Shown in pieces: positions 1 through 8,123 of a DNA stretch of 13,350 bases. Positions within the stretch are counted from its first letter, which is position 1. Each line of letters opens with the position of its first letter. This DNA is from Bordetella parapertussis (lineage in GTDB: Bacteria; Pseudomonadota; Gammaproteobacteria; Burkholderiales; Burkholderiaceae_C): assembly GCA_945882755.1 (NCBI GenBank), contig CAMCWS010000058.1, positions 1 to 13,350 on the forward strand. The letters are read 5' to 3'. Both the position numbers and the translations under genes were made by a program. The notes beneath the pieces were generated by a model. It saw only the letters and a program-made list of their open reading frames with translations, made no database searches and had not been told where the DNA came from.

Positions 1-2331
1 CGCCTTAGAAGCAATCGCCAAGTTCACATCAGACTCGCTGATGCCGCCCACCGCGCCATAAACCAGCTGTACGCGCACCTCTTCGTTGGTGAGTTTGAGT
101 AAGGAGGCAGCCAAAGCTTCTTGCGAACCTTGCACATCGGCTTTGATGATGATGGGCAGGTTTTTCACTTCGCCAGAGGCCATGTCGGAGAACATGTTCT
201 CCAACTTGGCGGCTTGCTGCTTGGCCAACTTGGTGTTGCGGAATTTACCTGCGCGGTAGGTGGCAATTTCACGGGCGCGTCGCTCATCCGACAACACCAT
301 GAACTCGTCACCTGCTTGCGGTACTTCGGTCAAACCTTGGATTTCCACAGGAATAGAGGGGCCTGCAGACTTGGTGGCTTTACCGTTTTCATCCAACATG
401 GCACGAACACGGCCATAGGTTTGACCGGCCAACACCACGTCCCCGGTTTTAAGCGTACCGGATTGAACCAAGATGGTGGCCACAGGACCCCGTCCTTTGT
501 CCAAACTGGCTTCAATCACCAAGCCTTTGGCCATGGCGTCTACAGGAGCTTTCAACTCCAACACCTCGGCTTGCAGCAACACTTGTTCTAAAAGCTCGTC
601 CACGCCTTGACCTGTTTTGGCCGACACAGGCACGAAAGGTGACTCGCCACCAAATTCTTCGGGCACCACTTCTTCGGCGACCAACTCGTTTTTCACACGG
701 TCAGGATTGGCATCAGGCTTATCAATCTTGTTGATGGCAACCACAATGGGGACACCAGCGGCTTTAGCGTGCTTGATGGCTTCTTTGGTTTGTGGCATCA
801 CACCGTCGTCTGCGGCAACCACCAAAATCACAATGTCGGTGGCTTGGGCGCCGCGGGCACGCATGGCGGTGAACGCCTCGTGGCCAGGGGTATCCAAGAA
901 GGAAACCATGCCACGCGGTGTTTCGACGTGGTAAGCACCAATGTGCTGGGTAATGCCACCGGCTTCACCTGAGGCCACTTTGGCGCGACGAATGTAATCG
1001 AGCAGCGAGGTTTTGCCGTGGTCAACGTGACCCATGACAGTGACCACCGGCGCACGGGTGAGTGACTCACCCACGTGGCCAGAAGCTTCTTCTTCGGTGA
1101 AGGCTTCAGGGTCATCCAAAGAGGCGATGACCGCCACATGGCCCATTTCTTCCACCACGATCATCGCCGTGTCTTGGTCTAAGGGTTGGTTGATGGTGAC
1201 CATCTGTCCCAGCTTCATCAATTGCTTGATAACTTCTGAGGCTTTGACCGCCATTTTGTGGGCCAATTCGGCCACAGTGATGGTCTCTGGGACATGCACC
1301 TCAATGATGCGAGCCTCCACCGGTGCGGCTTGCACAGGTGTGTCATCACGGTCGCGGTCGCGTCGACCACGAGGACCGCCACGCCAACTGTTTCGACCCA
1401 CGCCACCACTGGCGTCACCTCGGGTTTTGATTTCTTTTTTCTTGGCCTGCTCATCCGCCCAGCTCGAGGACAATTTGGCGCTTTTGACTTCCTTGCCGTC
1501 TTTGGCAGCAGCAGTGCCAGCGGGCTTAGGTGCAGTTGTTGTGCTTGTCGCTGGCTTGTGCAATGTACCTTTGATGGCTTTGCTGTCTGCCGCCGGTGCT
1601 TTCACGGGCTCTGGCGGTTTTTTAGCGACCAGCACCTTTTTGGGCGTATTCATCATGGTGCGAATCGCTTCGGCTTCAGCCAAAGCGGTGCGCCTACGGG
1701 TATCGAGGTCTTTGGCCTTGGCCGCATCTTCTTCGGCTTGCGCTTTGGAATCAGCTTCGCGCTTGGCCGCGGCTTGGGCAGCAGCCTCTGCAGCTTCAAC
1801 AGCTTGGCCATCTACCGATGGGGACACTGGGATTTGCTGCAGGGCTTCTCGCTCTTTGTCTTCTTGGACTTGGCGCAAGCGACGCTTTTCAGCCAGTTCT
1901 TCTTCTTGACGACGGATAAATTCAGCTTGGCGACGGGCTTCTTCTTCGCGACGCGCAAGTTCAGCTTGGTCCAGGATGGGCGCCACCACAACAGGCTCGG
2001 CTGGCTCCTCGGGTTCAGCCGACTCGCTTTCATCACGCTTGATGAAGGTGCGCTTCTTGCGCACTTCCACTTGAATGGTGCGGGCTTTGCCTGTGGCGTC
2101 AGCTTGTTTGATCTCGCTCGTGGACTTTTTCACCAAAGTGATTTTTTTACGCTCAGGCGTGTCCGTGCCATGACTGGCCTTTAAAAAGCCGAGCAATTTT
2201 TGTTTGTCTGCATCGGTCAGTTCATCTGAGGTAGAGCCTTTGGGCACCCCGGCAGACTTCAACTGCTCAAGCAGGGTATCGGGAGATTTTTTGAGTTCCT
2301 TGGCAAACTCGGCAACCGTTGTGTTGGTCAT
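1..2331 (-). CDS. infB: Translation initiation factor IF-2 (3' end cut by window edge)
   Basis: IF2 is the GTPase that places fMet-tRNA on the 30S subunit and promotes 50S joining. The frame is open from the ATG at 2331 to base 1 (777 codons) with no stop. The N-terminus (about residues 1-50) is an IF2_N fold, followed by a Lys/Glu/Ala-rich, probably coiled-coil linker (about 120-225), an Arg/Gly-rich patch near 316-330 and a second IF2_N-like segment (about 348-400). The G domain is clear: P-loop GHVDHGKT at 434-441, GGITQHIG switch I, DTPGH at 480-484, NKID at 534-537 and SAKTG at 570-574. Domain II and the start of domain III follow. By comparison with E. coli IF2, about 150-165 C-terminal residues lie outside the window. 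It is the last visible gene of rimP-nusA-infB, 24 bp after nusA. A candidate ribosome site AGGA lies about 10 nt before the ATG. The missing end is an edge effect. Confidence 0.97.
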   Translation of the reverse strand, partial: MTNTTVAEFAKELKKSPDTLLEQLKSAGVPKGSTSDELTDADKQKLLGFLKASHGTDTPERKKITLVKKSTSEIKQADATGKARTIQVEVRKKRTFIKRDESESAEPEEPAEPVVVAPILDQAELARREEEARRQAEFIRRQEEELAEKRRLRQVQEDKEREALQQIPVSPSVDGQAVEAAEAAAQAAAKREADSKAQAEEDAAKAKDLDTRRRTALAEAEAIRTMMNTPKKVLVAKKPPEPVKAPAADSKAIKGTLHKPATSTTTAPKPAGTAAAKDGKEVKSAKLSSSWADEQAKKKEIKTRGDASGGVGRNSWRGGPRGRRDRDRDDTPVQAAPVEARIIEVHVPETITVAELAHKMAVKASEVIKQLMKLGQMVTINQPLDQDTAMIVVEEMGHVAVIASLDDPEAFTEEEASGHVGESLTRAPVVTVMGHVDHGKTSLLDYIRRAKVASGEAGGITQHIGAYHVETPRGMVSFLDTPGHEAFTAMRARGAQATDIVILVVAADDGVMPQTKEAIKHAKAAGVPIVVAINKIDKPDANPDRVKNELVAEEVVPEEFGGESPFVPVSAKTGQGVDELLEQVLLQAEVLELKAPVDAMAKGLVIEASLDKGRGPVATILVQSGTLKTGDVVLAGQTYGRVRAMLDENGKATKSAGPSIPVEIQGLTEVPQAGDEFMVLSDERRAREIATYRAGKFRNTKLAKQQAAKLENMFSDMASGEVKNLPIIIKADVQGSQEALAASLLKLTNEEVRVQLVYGAVGGISESDVNLAIASKA

Positions 2332-2355
2332 CTGTGGTATTCCTATTCATGACCG

Positions 2356-3840
2356 TTACGCTTGACCCGCGAACCAATGTTCGCGTGCCTTCAGGATCAA
2401 AGTTTTTGCATCTTCTTCAGACTGGCCGGTGATGTCCACCAACTCGTCCACCGCCAGATCGGCAAGCTCATCTCGGGTATGTATGCCGCCATCGGCCAGT
2501 TTGAGAATGAGTTCAGCATCCAGTCCTTCTAAGTCGCGCAAATCTTGCGAGACCTCTTCCACACTTTCTTCACGGGCAATTTCCATCGTCAGCAAAGCAT
2601 CTTTGGCACGGGCACGCAATTCATTGACCGTGTCCTCATCAAAACTTTCAATTTCCAGCATTTCCTGCAAGGGCACATAAGCCACTTCTTCCAAGCTGGT
2701 GAAACCCTCTTCGATCAAGATATCAGCCACTTCTTGGTCAACATCGAGTTTTTCGACGAACAATTCGCGCAAGCCTTGGGTTTCGGTGGCGGCTTTTTGC
2801 GCAGACTCCGCGGCGTCCATGATGTTGATCTTCCAACCAGTCAGGTCGGCAGCCAAGCGCACGTTTTGTCCGCCTCGACCAATCGCCCTGGCCAGATTTT
2901 CTTCGTCAACCACCACATCCATGGCGTGTTTTTCTTCGTCCACCACGATGGAAGACACATTGGCGGGTGCCAAAGCACCAATCACAAACTGGGCAGGGTC
3001 TTCGCTCCACAAAACGATGTCAACACGTTCACCAGCGAGTTCGTTGGTGACCGCGTTCACGCGGGTACCACGCACACCCACACAGGTGCCAATAGGGTCC
3101 ACACGCTTATCGTGGGAGATGACCGCGATCTTGGCGCGTGAACCTGGGTCACGGGCGCAGGATTTGATCTCCAGCAAGCCTTGCTCAATCTCGGGAACCT
3201 CTTGTCGGAACAACTCGATCATGAATTCAGGGGCTGAGCGCGACAAGATGATGGGTGCGCCGCGCAAAGTGTTGTCAACTTCCATGATCATGGCGCGAAC
3301 ACGGTCGGCACTGCGCAGATTCTCTTTGGGAATCATTTCGGTGCGACGCAAACGACCTTCGATGCGACCGCTCTCCACAATCAAATCGCCTTTGTCCATA
3401 CGCTTGACGCTACCGACAAAAATCTTGTCGCCACGCGACAGAAAATCAGCCAACAACATTTCACGTTCGGCATCGCGGATTTTTTGCAAAATCACTTGCT
3501 TGGCAGCCATCGCACCAATGCGGCCAATTGGCAGCGACTCGATGCTTTCTTCGATGTATTCGCCTTCTTCAATATCCGACAAACGCTCTTTGGCGTCCAT
3601 CAGCATTTCTTCAGCGTCAGGGTTTTGCAGACCGGCTTCATCGGGTACCACCAGCCAGCGGCGAAAGGTTTCGTAAACACCACTGTCGCGGTCCATAGAG
3701 ACTCGGATATCCACGTCGCCTGGGTACAGTTTTTTGGTTGCTTGGGCCAGCGCAGACTCCACTGCACCAAACACCAGATCGCGCTCGACATTTTTCTCGC
3801 GCGAGATGGCGTCTACCAACATGAGCATTTCGCGATTCAT
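2356..3840 (-). CDS. nusA: Transcription termination/antitermination protein NusA
   Basis: NusA binds RNA polymerase and nascent RNA, modulates pausing and intrinsic termination, and takes part in antitermination. The 494 residues match the full family architecture: N-terminal polymerase-binding domain (about 1-130, starting [16 protein letters not shown]), S1 domain (about 137-200), KH1 with GVRG in the [14 protein letters not shown] segment, KH2 with GRGG in [13 protein letters not shown], and two C-terminal acidic repeats, one starting near [11 protein letters not shown] and one near [16 protein letters not shown]. The two acidic repeats are those of E. coli-type NusA (about 495 aa), which bind the alpha subunit C-terminal domain. 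The ATG at 3840 lies 2 bp after the rimP stop, with a GGAG ribosome site about 9 nt upstream inside the end of rimP, so translation is probably coupled. In E. coli NusA represses its own operon; the terminator ahead of rimP here fits that idea, but this is inference. Confidence 0.98.
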   Translation of the reverse strand: MNREMLMLVDAISREKNVERDLVFGAVESALAQATKKLYPGDVDIRVSMDRDSGVYETFRRWLVVPDEAGLQNPDAEEMLMDAKERLSDIEEGEYIEESIESLPIGRIGAMAAKQVILQKIRDAEREMLLADFLSRGDKIFVGSVKRMDKGDLIVESGRIEGRLRRTEMIPKENLRSADRVRAMIMEVDNTLRGAPIILSRSAPEFMIELFRQEVPEIEQGLLEIKSCARDPGSRAKIAVISHDKRVDPIGTCVGVRGTRVNAVTNELAGERVDIVLWSEDPAQFVIGALAPANVSSIVVDEEKHAMDVVVDEENLARAIGRGGQNVRLAADLTGWKINIMDAAESAQKAATETQGLRELFVEKLDVDQEVADILIEEGFTSLEEVAYVPLQEMLEIESFDEDTVNELRARAKDALLTMEIAREESVEEVSQDLRDLEGLDAELILKLADGGIHTRDELADLAVDELVDITGQSEEDAKTLILKAREHWFAGQA

Positions 3841-3842
3841 GA

Positions 3843-4415
3843 TCAGTTACTCCTCTTCTCTGCAGGCCTACGGCCTTTGAAATCCACAATCGGTGCCAGT
3901 CGTGCTTCACGCAATTCACTTAAGGTGAATTGCAAAGCTTGAACCGGCAAATCTTTTTTGACCTTGGCAACCCGCATACCGGGTTTGCTGACAGGCTCAT
4001 CACGCCATGTGATTTGCCAGGTCTGGGGCGTATCTGTCACTTCCAATACACCCCGAAATTTCTTGCGGTTGGCTGAAACCAGTCCTGCGGTTGCCGCACC
4101 CATGGGTGCTTTGAGGGTGATGTCAATCACCTCGCCACAAAAACGGGACAAGTCAGCCTCGGTTTTGAGCGGCCTGTCAATGCCCGGCGAGGACACCTCC
4201 AAGCGGCTGTAGGCCGTTTGCTCAACTTCCAACACAAACTGCAACTGGCGGGTGACTTTTTCGCAATCTTCCACTTGGATAAATTGCTCAACTTCTCCCG
4301 ACACCCAGATTTTGTCGATGGTGATGCGCAACAAACCACCGGCTGAGCGCTCAATGTCTACCAGCTGGTAACCCAGACCGACAACCGTTTGTTCAATGAT
4401 GTTTTGCAATGCCAC
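3843..4415 (-). CDS. rimP: Ribosome maturation factor RimP
   Basis: RimP assists late assembly of the 30S subunit. The protein shows the N-terminal domain ([20 protein letters not shown]), the conserved ED-C-E-V-R region, the linker motif [12 protein letters not shown] and the C-terminal SH3-like domain. It also has an insertion around residues 120-140 ([20 protein letters not shown]), which from memory is common in Burkholderiales and makes the protein longer than the 150-aa E. coli form. I chose the GTG at 4415 (product begins (V)[10 protein letters not shown], 190 aa). An in-frame ATG at 4481 would add 22 residues, but those codons coincide with a 9-bp GC-rich hairpin plus T-run that looks like an intrinsic terminator, and they match nothing I know in the family. 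The ribosome site before the GTG is weak (GGACGA, about 8 nt upstream). It is the first gene of the operon, with nusA 2 bp downstream. Confidence 0.93.
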   Translation of the reverse strand: MALQNIIEQTVVGLGYQLVDIERSAGGLLRITIDKIWVSGEVEQFIQVEDCEKVTRQLQFVLEVEQTAYSRLEVSSPGIDRPLKTEADLSRFCGEVIDITLKAPMGAATAGLVSANRKKFRGVLEVTDTPQTWQITWRDEPVSKPGMRVAKVKKDLPVQALQFTLSELREARLAPIVDFKGRRPAEKRSN

Positions 4416-4431
4416 CGCTTTTCGTCCGACC

Positions 4432-4464
4432 AAAAAAAACGGGCGGTTGGGATTTCCGCCCGTT
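4432..4464 (-). terminator. Intrinsic terminator/attenuator in the rimP leader
   Basis: Read on the minus strand, AACGGGCGG (4464-4456), a 9-nt loop, and CCGCCCGTT (4446-4438) form a perfect 9-bp GC-rich stem, followed by six further T (4437-4432). This is a textbook rho-independent terminator. It lies about 60 bp after the yejF stop and 17 bp before the rimP GTG. It can therefore end transcription arriving from yejABEF. If the candidate promoter at 4480-4508 is real, it also sits inside the rimP-nusA-infB leader from about +10 and could act as an attenuator. NusA stimulates hairpin termination, so a feedback loop is plausible but not shown. Confidence 0.85.
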
Positions 4465-4479
4465 GTCTTTCTTTGTGAC

Positions 4480-4508
4480 ATTGTAACTTAATTGGGATCT
4501 GACCCCAA
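4480..4508 (-). promoter_or_regulatory. Candidate sigma70 promoter for rimP-nusA-infB
   Basis: On the minus strand, TTGGGG (4508-4503) and TACAAT (4485-4480) are separated by exactly 17 nt. The -10 box differs from TATAAT at one base and the -35 keeps the TTG core. Transcription would start near 4473, leaving a leader of about 58 nt before the rimP GTG, with the terminator hairpin near its 5' end. The -35 box lies within the dispersed repeat. The match is by eye only, and other promoters inside yejF are possible. Confidence 0.5.
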
Positions 4509-4526
4509 TTATTGGCCCCAATTATT
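4488..4526 (-). repeat. Dispersed palindromic (REP-like) repeat, copy 1, with a partial tandem copy
   Basis: The core at 4488-4510 reads on the minus strand AATTGGGGTCAGATCCC, then A, then ATTAA. It forms a perfect 7-bp hairpin (AATTGGG at 4490-4496 with CCCAATT at 4504-4510, 7-nt loop). The same 23-nt unit occurs at 10781-10803 with one base different and in the same orientation. Next to the core, the plus-strand 11-mer CCCCAATTATT is repeated directly (4503-4513 and 4516-4526), so a partial second unit reaches into the yejF stop codon. Motifs around TCTGACCCC are, from memory, common in proteobacterial REP-type repeats linked to Y1 (RAYT) transposases; I could not check this. No transposase is present here. 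Confidence 0.7.
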
Positions 4527-6039
4527 AGGTTTCGACGATGTGGCCGTCCTTGAGGGCAATGACTTGGTGCGCCATGGCTTGCACCACATCCATATCGTGG
4601 CTGATGAGGATATAGCTCAAACCGCGTTCGCGTTGCAAGCGCTGCAATAAATCGAGCACTTGTTTTTGAATAGTGACGTCCAAGGCGCTGGTGGGTTCAT
4701 CCAGCACCAACACCCGAGGTTTCACAATCAGCGCTCGGGCAATGGCGATACGCTGGCGCTGTCCACCGGAAAACTCATGCGGATAGCGAGCCAAGAGACC
4801 AGGAAATTGGACCTCGTCCAAACCCACTTCGGCCAAAGCCGACAGCACCTGCATTTGCAAGTCCAGTGGGTTGGTGTCGGGTTGGTGCAATTGCAAACCT
4901 TCGCCCACCACCTCTTCCACCGTCATGCGTGGCGACAAGGATGAGAACGGGTCTTGGAACACCACCTGCACCGCTTGTCGCAGTGGCAAATCACGGGCGG
5001 CGACAGAACGCCAAGCAAGTCCCTCTATCGTCAATTTGCCCTGAAAGGGAATCAAGTTCAAAACCGCCAAAGCCAAAGAGGATTTGCCCGAACCCGACTC
5101 ACCAATGACGCCCAGCGTTTGCCCCGCACGCAACTCAAAGTCCAAGCCATGCAAGGCCACAAATTCAGCACTGCCAAACCAACCACGCCAACCGCTGCGT
5201 GGAACGGGGTAAGTCACACGCATTCCTTTGGCTTGGACCACCACGGGTGCCATCGGATTGGCTGCGAGGACGTTGCGGGTGGGCTGGCTGTTAACCAGCT
5301 TTTTGGTGTAGGGGTGGAAAGGATTGGCCAGCACCTGCGACACCTCGCCTTGCTCCACCACATAGCCGCCCTCCAGCACCACCACCTTGTCGGCAAAGCG
5401 GCGCACCATGTTCAGGTCGTGGGTGATCAGCAAAATCGCCATGCCGTGCTTTTCTTGCAGGCTGTCGAGCAAATCCAAAATTTGCTGGCGCAGCGACACA
5501 TCCAGCGCGGTGGTGGGTTCGTCGGCCAGCAGCAATTTCGGCTTTCCGGCCAAAGCCATGGCGATCATGGCGCGTTGGCGCTGTCCACCTGATAACTGGT
5601 GGGGAAAGCTGCTGGCCCGCCGTTCAGGCTCTGGGATACCCGTGTCAGTCAGCAGTTCGATGGTGTGTTGCCACGCATCAGCCGCAGACATGCCGCGCTT
5701 GAGTTGCAAGACCTCGGCAATTTGGTCACCAATGGAAAACAGCGGGTTAAGCGCTGTCATGGGTTCTTGAAAAATCATGGCGATGTCGCCGCCGCGGACT
5801 TCGCGCAGTTGTGACTCGCTCATGCTCAGTAAATCCGCGTCTTCAAAGACCGCTTTGCCACGCACCCAAGCGCCTCTGGCCAAACCCAGCAGGCTTAAGG
5901 CGGTGACGGTTTTGCCAGACCCAGATTCGCCCACCAGCGCGAGTTTTTCACCAGCCTTTATGTCAAAAGACACGCCATGCACCACCTCTCGCCCTTGAAA
6001 CGACAAGTGCAAGTCTTCCACCTTCAAGAGTGTGCTCAT
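4525..6039 (-). CDS. yejF: Microcin C/oligopeptide ABC transporter ATP-binding protein YejF
   Basis: This is a double-cassette ATPase that powers the YejABEF importer from the cytoplasmic face of the inner membrane. NBD1 has Walker A GESGSGKT (37-44), signature LSGGQ (149-153), Walker B LLLADEP (169-175) and the H-loop His207. The dipeptide/oligopeptide-type linker NPFHPYTKKLV (239-249) follows it. NBD2 has Walker A GESGSGKS (313-320), signature FSGGQ (423-427) and Walker B VLVLDEP (443-449). All catalytic motifs are intact in both halves. The length of 504 aa is slightly shorter than E. coli YejF (about 529). The ATG overlaps the yejE stop in an ATGA arrangement, which indicates translational coupling. 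The TAA stop lies at the edge of the dispersed repeat. It is the last gene of the transporter operon. Confidence 0.94.
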   Translation of the reverse strand: MSTLLKVEDLHLSFQGREVVHGVSFDIKAGEKLALVGESGSGKTVTALSLLGLARGAWVRGKAVFEDADLLSMSESQLREVRGGDIAMIFQEPMTALNPLFSIGDQIAEVLQLKRGMSAADAWQHTIELLTDTGIPEPERRASSFPHQLSGGQRQRAMIAMALAGKPKLLLADEPTTALDVSLRQQILDLLDSLQEKHGMAILLITHDLNMVRRFADKVVVLEGGYVVEQGEVSQVLANPFHPYTKKLVNSQPTRNVLAANPMAPVVVQAKGMRVTYPVPRSGWRGWFGSAEFVALHGLDFELRAGQTLGVIGESGSGKSSLALAVLNLIPFQGKLTIEGLAWRSVAARDLPLRQAVQVVFQDPFSSLSPRMTVEEVVGEGLQLHQPDTNPLDLQMQVLSALAEVGLDEVQFPGLLARYPHEFSGGQRQRIAIARALIVKPRVLVLDEPTSALDVTIQKQVLDLLQRLQRERGLSYILISHDMDVVQAMAHQVIALKDGHIVET

Positions 6040-7082
6040 GGCTGAGTCTCCTGATGCAGCTTGCGTGGGTCCAAGGCGTCACGCAAAGCGTCTCCCATGA
6101 AGGTCAGCAGCAACAAGGTGATTACCAGCACCGCGAAGGTAGACAACGAAATCCACCACGCATCAATATTGGTTTTGCCTTGCGACAGCAACTCGCCCAA
6201 GCTCGGTGTTCCAGGCGGTACGCCCAAGCCTAAGAAATCCAAACTGGTCAGCGCCAAAATCGCCGCACTCATGCGAAACGGCAAAAAAGTCACCACGGGG
6301 GTCATGCTGTTGGGCAGGATATGCCGCCAAATGATGGCCCAGTTCGACAAGCCCAAGGCACGGGCAGCCCGCACATAGTCCAATTGGCGGTTGCGCAAAA
6401 ACTCGGCTCGCACATAGTCGGACAAACCCATCCAGCCGAACATGCTCAGCAAGATCAGTAACAAGCCAATACTGGGCTCGAACACGGCTGAAAAAATGAT
6501 CAGCAAATACAACTCGGGCATGGCGCCCCAAATTTCAATGAAACGCTGAAAAGCCAAATCGGTTTTGCCCGCGAAAAACCCTTGAATAGCCCCAGTGACC
6601 ACACCCAGCAGGGTTCCTGTGATGGTCAGCGCCAAAGCAAACAAGACCGACACCCTGAAACCGTAGAGCAGCCGCGCAAACAAATCGCGGCCGCGGTCAT
6701 CGGTGCCAAAGACGTTGTCTTCGGATGGCGGCGCAGGGTTGGGCTCTTTGGCGAAGTAATTTAGCGTGCTGTGGTGGTAGGGGTTGGGTGGGTAAACCGC
6801 CCAATTGCCCGCTTGGGCAAACTGCTGGCGAATAAAGGGGTCAAGAAAGTCGGTGGGAGTTTGAAAGTCGCCGCCAAACTCGGTTTCTGGTGGGTTATGC
6901 CAAATCGGGAAATACAGCTTGCCTTGGTAACTGGCCACCAAGGGTTTGTCGTTGCTGACCAGCTCGGCAGCCAAACTCGTCACGACCAACAGCACAAACA
7001 AAATAAGGCTGACAAAGCCCAAGCGATTGCGCTTGAAGCGCTTCCAAGCAATGGCTGAGGGGGAAAGAGAAACAGTCGCCAT
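6036..7082 (-). CDS. yejE: Microcin C/oligopeptide ABC transporter permease YejE
   Basis: YejE is the second inner-membrane permease of the YejABEF importer (OppC/BPD_transp_1 type). After the start MATVSLSPSAIAWKRFKRNR comes a first membrane segment (LGFVSLILFVLLVVTSLAAE), then a long periplasmic region of about 100 residues typical of YejE, then the core permease domain with several hydrophobic helices. The cytoplasmic EAA loop that docks on the ATPase is seen in YVRAARALGLSNWAIIWRHI, followed by LPNSM. I prefer the ATG at 7082 (348 aa, 5 bp after the yejB stop); an in-frame TTG at 7091, overlapping the yejB TGA, would add three residues. The 3' end overlaps yejF by 4 bp (ATGA). Confidence 0.92.
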   Translation of the reverse strand: MATVSLSPSAIAWKRFKRNRLGFVSLILFVLLVVTSLAAELVSNDKPLVASYQGKLYFPIWHNPPETEFGGDFQTPTDFLDPFIRQQFAQAGNWAVYPPNPYHHSTLNYFAKEPNPAPPSEDNVFGTDDRGRDLFARLLYGFRVSVLFALALTITGTLLGVVTGAIQGFFAGKTDLAFQRFIEIWGAMPELYLLIIFSAVFEPSIGLLLILLSMFGWMGLSDYVRAEFLRNRQLDYVRAARALGLSNWAIIWRHILPNSMTPVVTFLPFRMSAAILALTSLDFLGLGVPPGTPSLGELLSQGKTNIDAWWISLSTFAVLVITLLLLTFMGDALRDALDPRKLHQETQP

Positions 7083-7087
7083 GGCTT

Positions 7088-8122
7088 TCAATCAAACTTC
7101 ACGCGGGGGTCTACCCACACATAACACAGGTCGCTGATGAGCTTGGTGACCAAGCCAATCAGGGTGAACAAATACAAAGTGCCCAGCACCACGGGGTAGT
7201 CTCGGCGCATCACACTTTCAAAGCTGAGGAGCCCCAACCCATCCAGCGAAAACAGGGTTTCGATCAGCAAAGAGCCAGTGAAGAATGAACCAATGAAAGC
7301 CGCTGGGAAACCCGTGACCAAAGGGATCAAGGCATTGCGCATCACATGCTTCCACAGCACCTTGTTTTCACTCAAGCCTTTGGCACGAGCGGTCAACACA
7401 TATTGCTTACCGATTTCTTCAAGGAATGCGTTCTTGGTCAGCATGGTGGTGACGGCAAACGCACCCAGCACACTGGCGGTGATGGGCATGGCAATGTGCC
7501 ACAAATAATCCACGATCTTGCCGCCCCAGCTTAAGGTTTCCCAATTGGCCGAGGTCAGCCCCCGCAAAGGAAACCATTGCAACTGCCCGCCAAACACCAC
7601 CAACAAAGCCACCCCCAAGACAAAGCCTGGAATGGCGTAACCGATCAACACCACCAAGCTGGTGAGCGTGTCAAAGCGGGTGCCTGCGCGTACCGCCTTG
7701 GCAATGCCCAACGGCACCGACACCAAATAACTTAAAAAGAAGGTCCACAGCCCCAAGCTGATGGACACAGGCAGTTTTTCTTTCACCAGTTCCCAGACAT
7801 CTTTGGGGTAGAAAAAGCTTTTGCCTAAATCGAAGCGGGCAAATTGCCCCAGCATTTGCACAAAGCGCTCGTGAGCGGGTTTGTCAAAACCATACAGCTG
7901 CTTGATTTCTTCAATCCGTGCTGCATCCACGCCTTGGCGTCCACGGTAGCCCGCGCCGCTGGCAGCCGCACCCTCGCCACCGCTGTCACGGCCCTGCAAC
8001 TGCGCCACCATTTGCTCGACAGGCCCGCCCGGGACGAACTGGATGACTGCAAACGTCAGCAATAAAATACCGAACAAGGTGGGAATCATCAACAACAGGC
8101 GCTTCACGATATACAAAAACAT
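7088..8122 (-). CDS. yejB: Microcin C/oligopeptide ABC transporter permease YejB
   Basis: YejB is the first inner-membrane permease of the YejABEF importer (OppB type). The product of 344 aa begins MFLYIVKRLLLMIPTLFG, the usual start of YejB/OppB proteins, with a first helix over about residues 9-30 and the conserved FVPGGPVEQM motif right after it. A hydrophilic Gly/Ala-rich stretch with GRDSGGEG follows, then several membrane helices and the EAA loop (YVLTARAKGLSENKVLWKHV). The frame stays open upstream to 8260, but that extension is antisense-like sequence inside yejA. The ATG at 8122 lies 1 bp after the yejA TGA and has a GGAG ribosome site 9 nt upstream, so it is the clear start. E. coli YejB is about 364 aa. 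Confidence 0.94.
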   Translation of the reverse strand: MFLYIVKRLLLMIPTLFGILLLTFAVIQFVPGGPVEQMVAQLQGRDSGGEGAAASGAGYRGRQGVDAARIEEIKQLYGFDKPAHERFVQMLGQFARFDLGKSFFYPKDVWELVKEKLPVSISLGLWTFFLSYLVSVPLGIAKAVRAGTRFDTLTSLVVLIGYAIPGFVLGVALLVVFGGQLQWFPLRGLTSANWETLSWGGKIVDYLWHIAMPITASVLGAFAVTTMLTKNAFLEEIGKQYVLTARAKGLSENKVLWKHVMRNALIPLVTGFPAAFIGSFFTGSLLIETLFSLDGLGLLSFESVMRRDYPVVLGTLYLFTLIGLVTKLISDLCYVWVDPRVKFD

Positions 8123-8123
8123 G

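Noticed and set aside
1034..1909. A second plus-strand open frame opposite infB
   Set aside because: It overlaps another shadow frame and the conserved IF2 G domain on the minus strand; its Ser/Ala-rich composition is that of an artefact.
1258..2184. Plus-strand open frame of 308 codons opposite infB
   Set aside because: It is the mirror of the repetitive Lys/Glu/Ala linker of IF2 (Phe/Leu/Gly-rich when read in reverse) and has no gene signals.
2699..3676. Plus-strand open frame of 325 codons opposite nusA
   Set aside because: The Ser/Arg/Thr-rich composition is typical of an antisense shadow; NusA on the other strand is complete and conserved.
4438..4464. The rimP-leader hairpin as a plus-strand terminator
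   Set aside because: On the plus strand the stem is followed by a broken T-run (GTCTTTCTTTG) and no plus-strand gene lies upstream; the clean T-run is on the minus strand.
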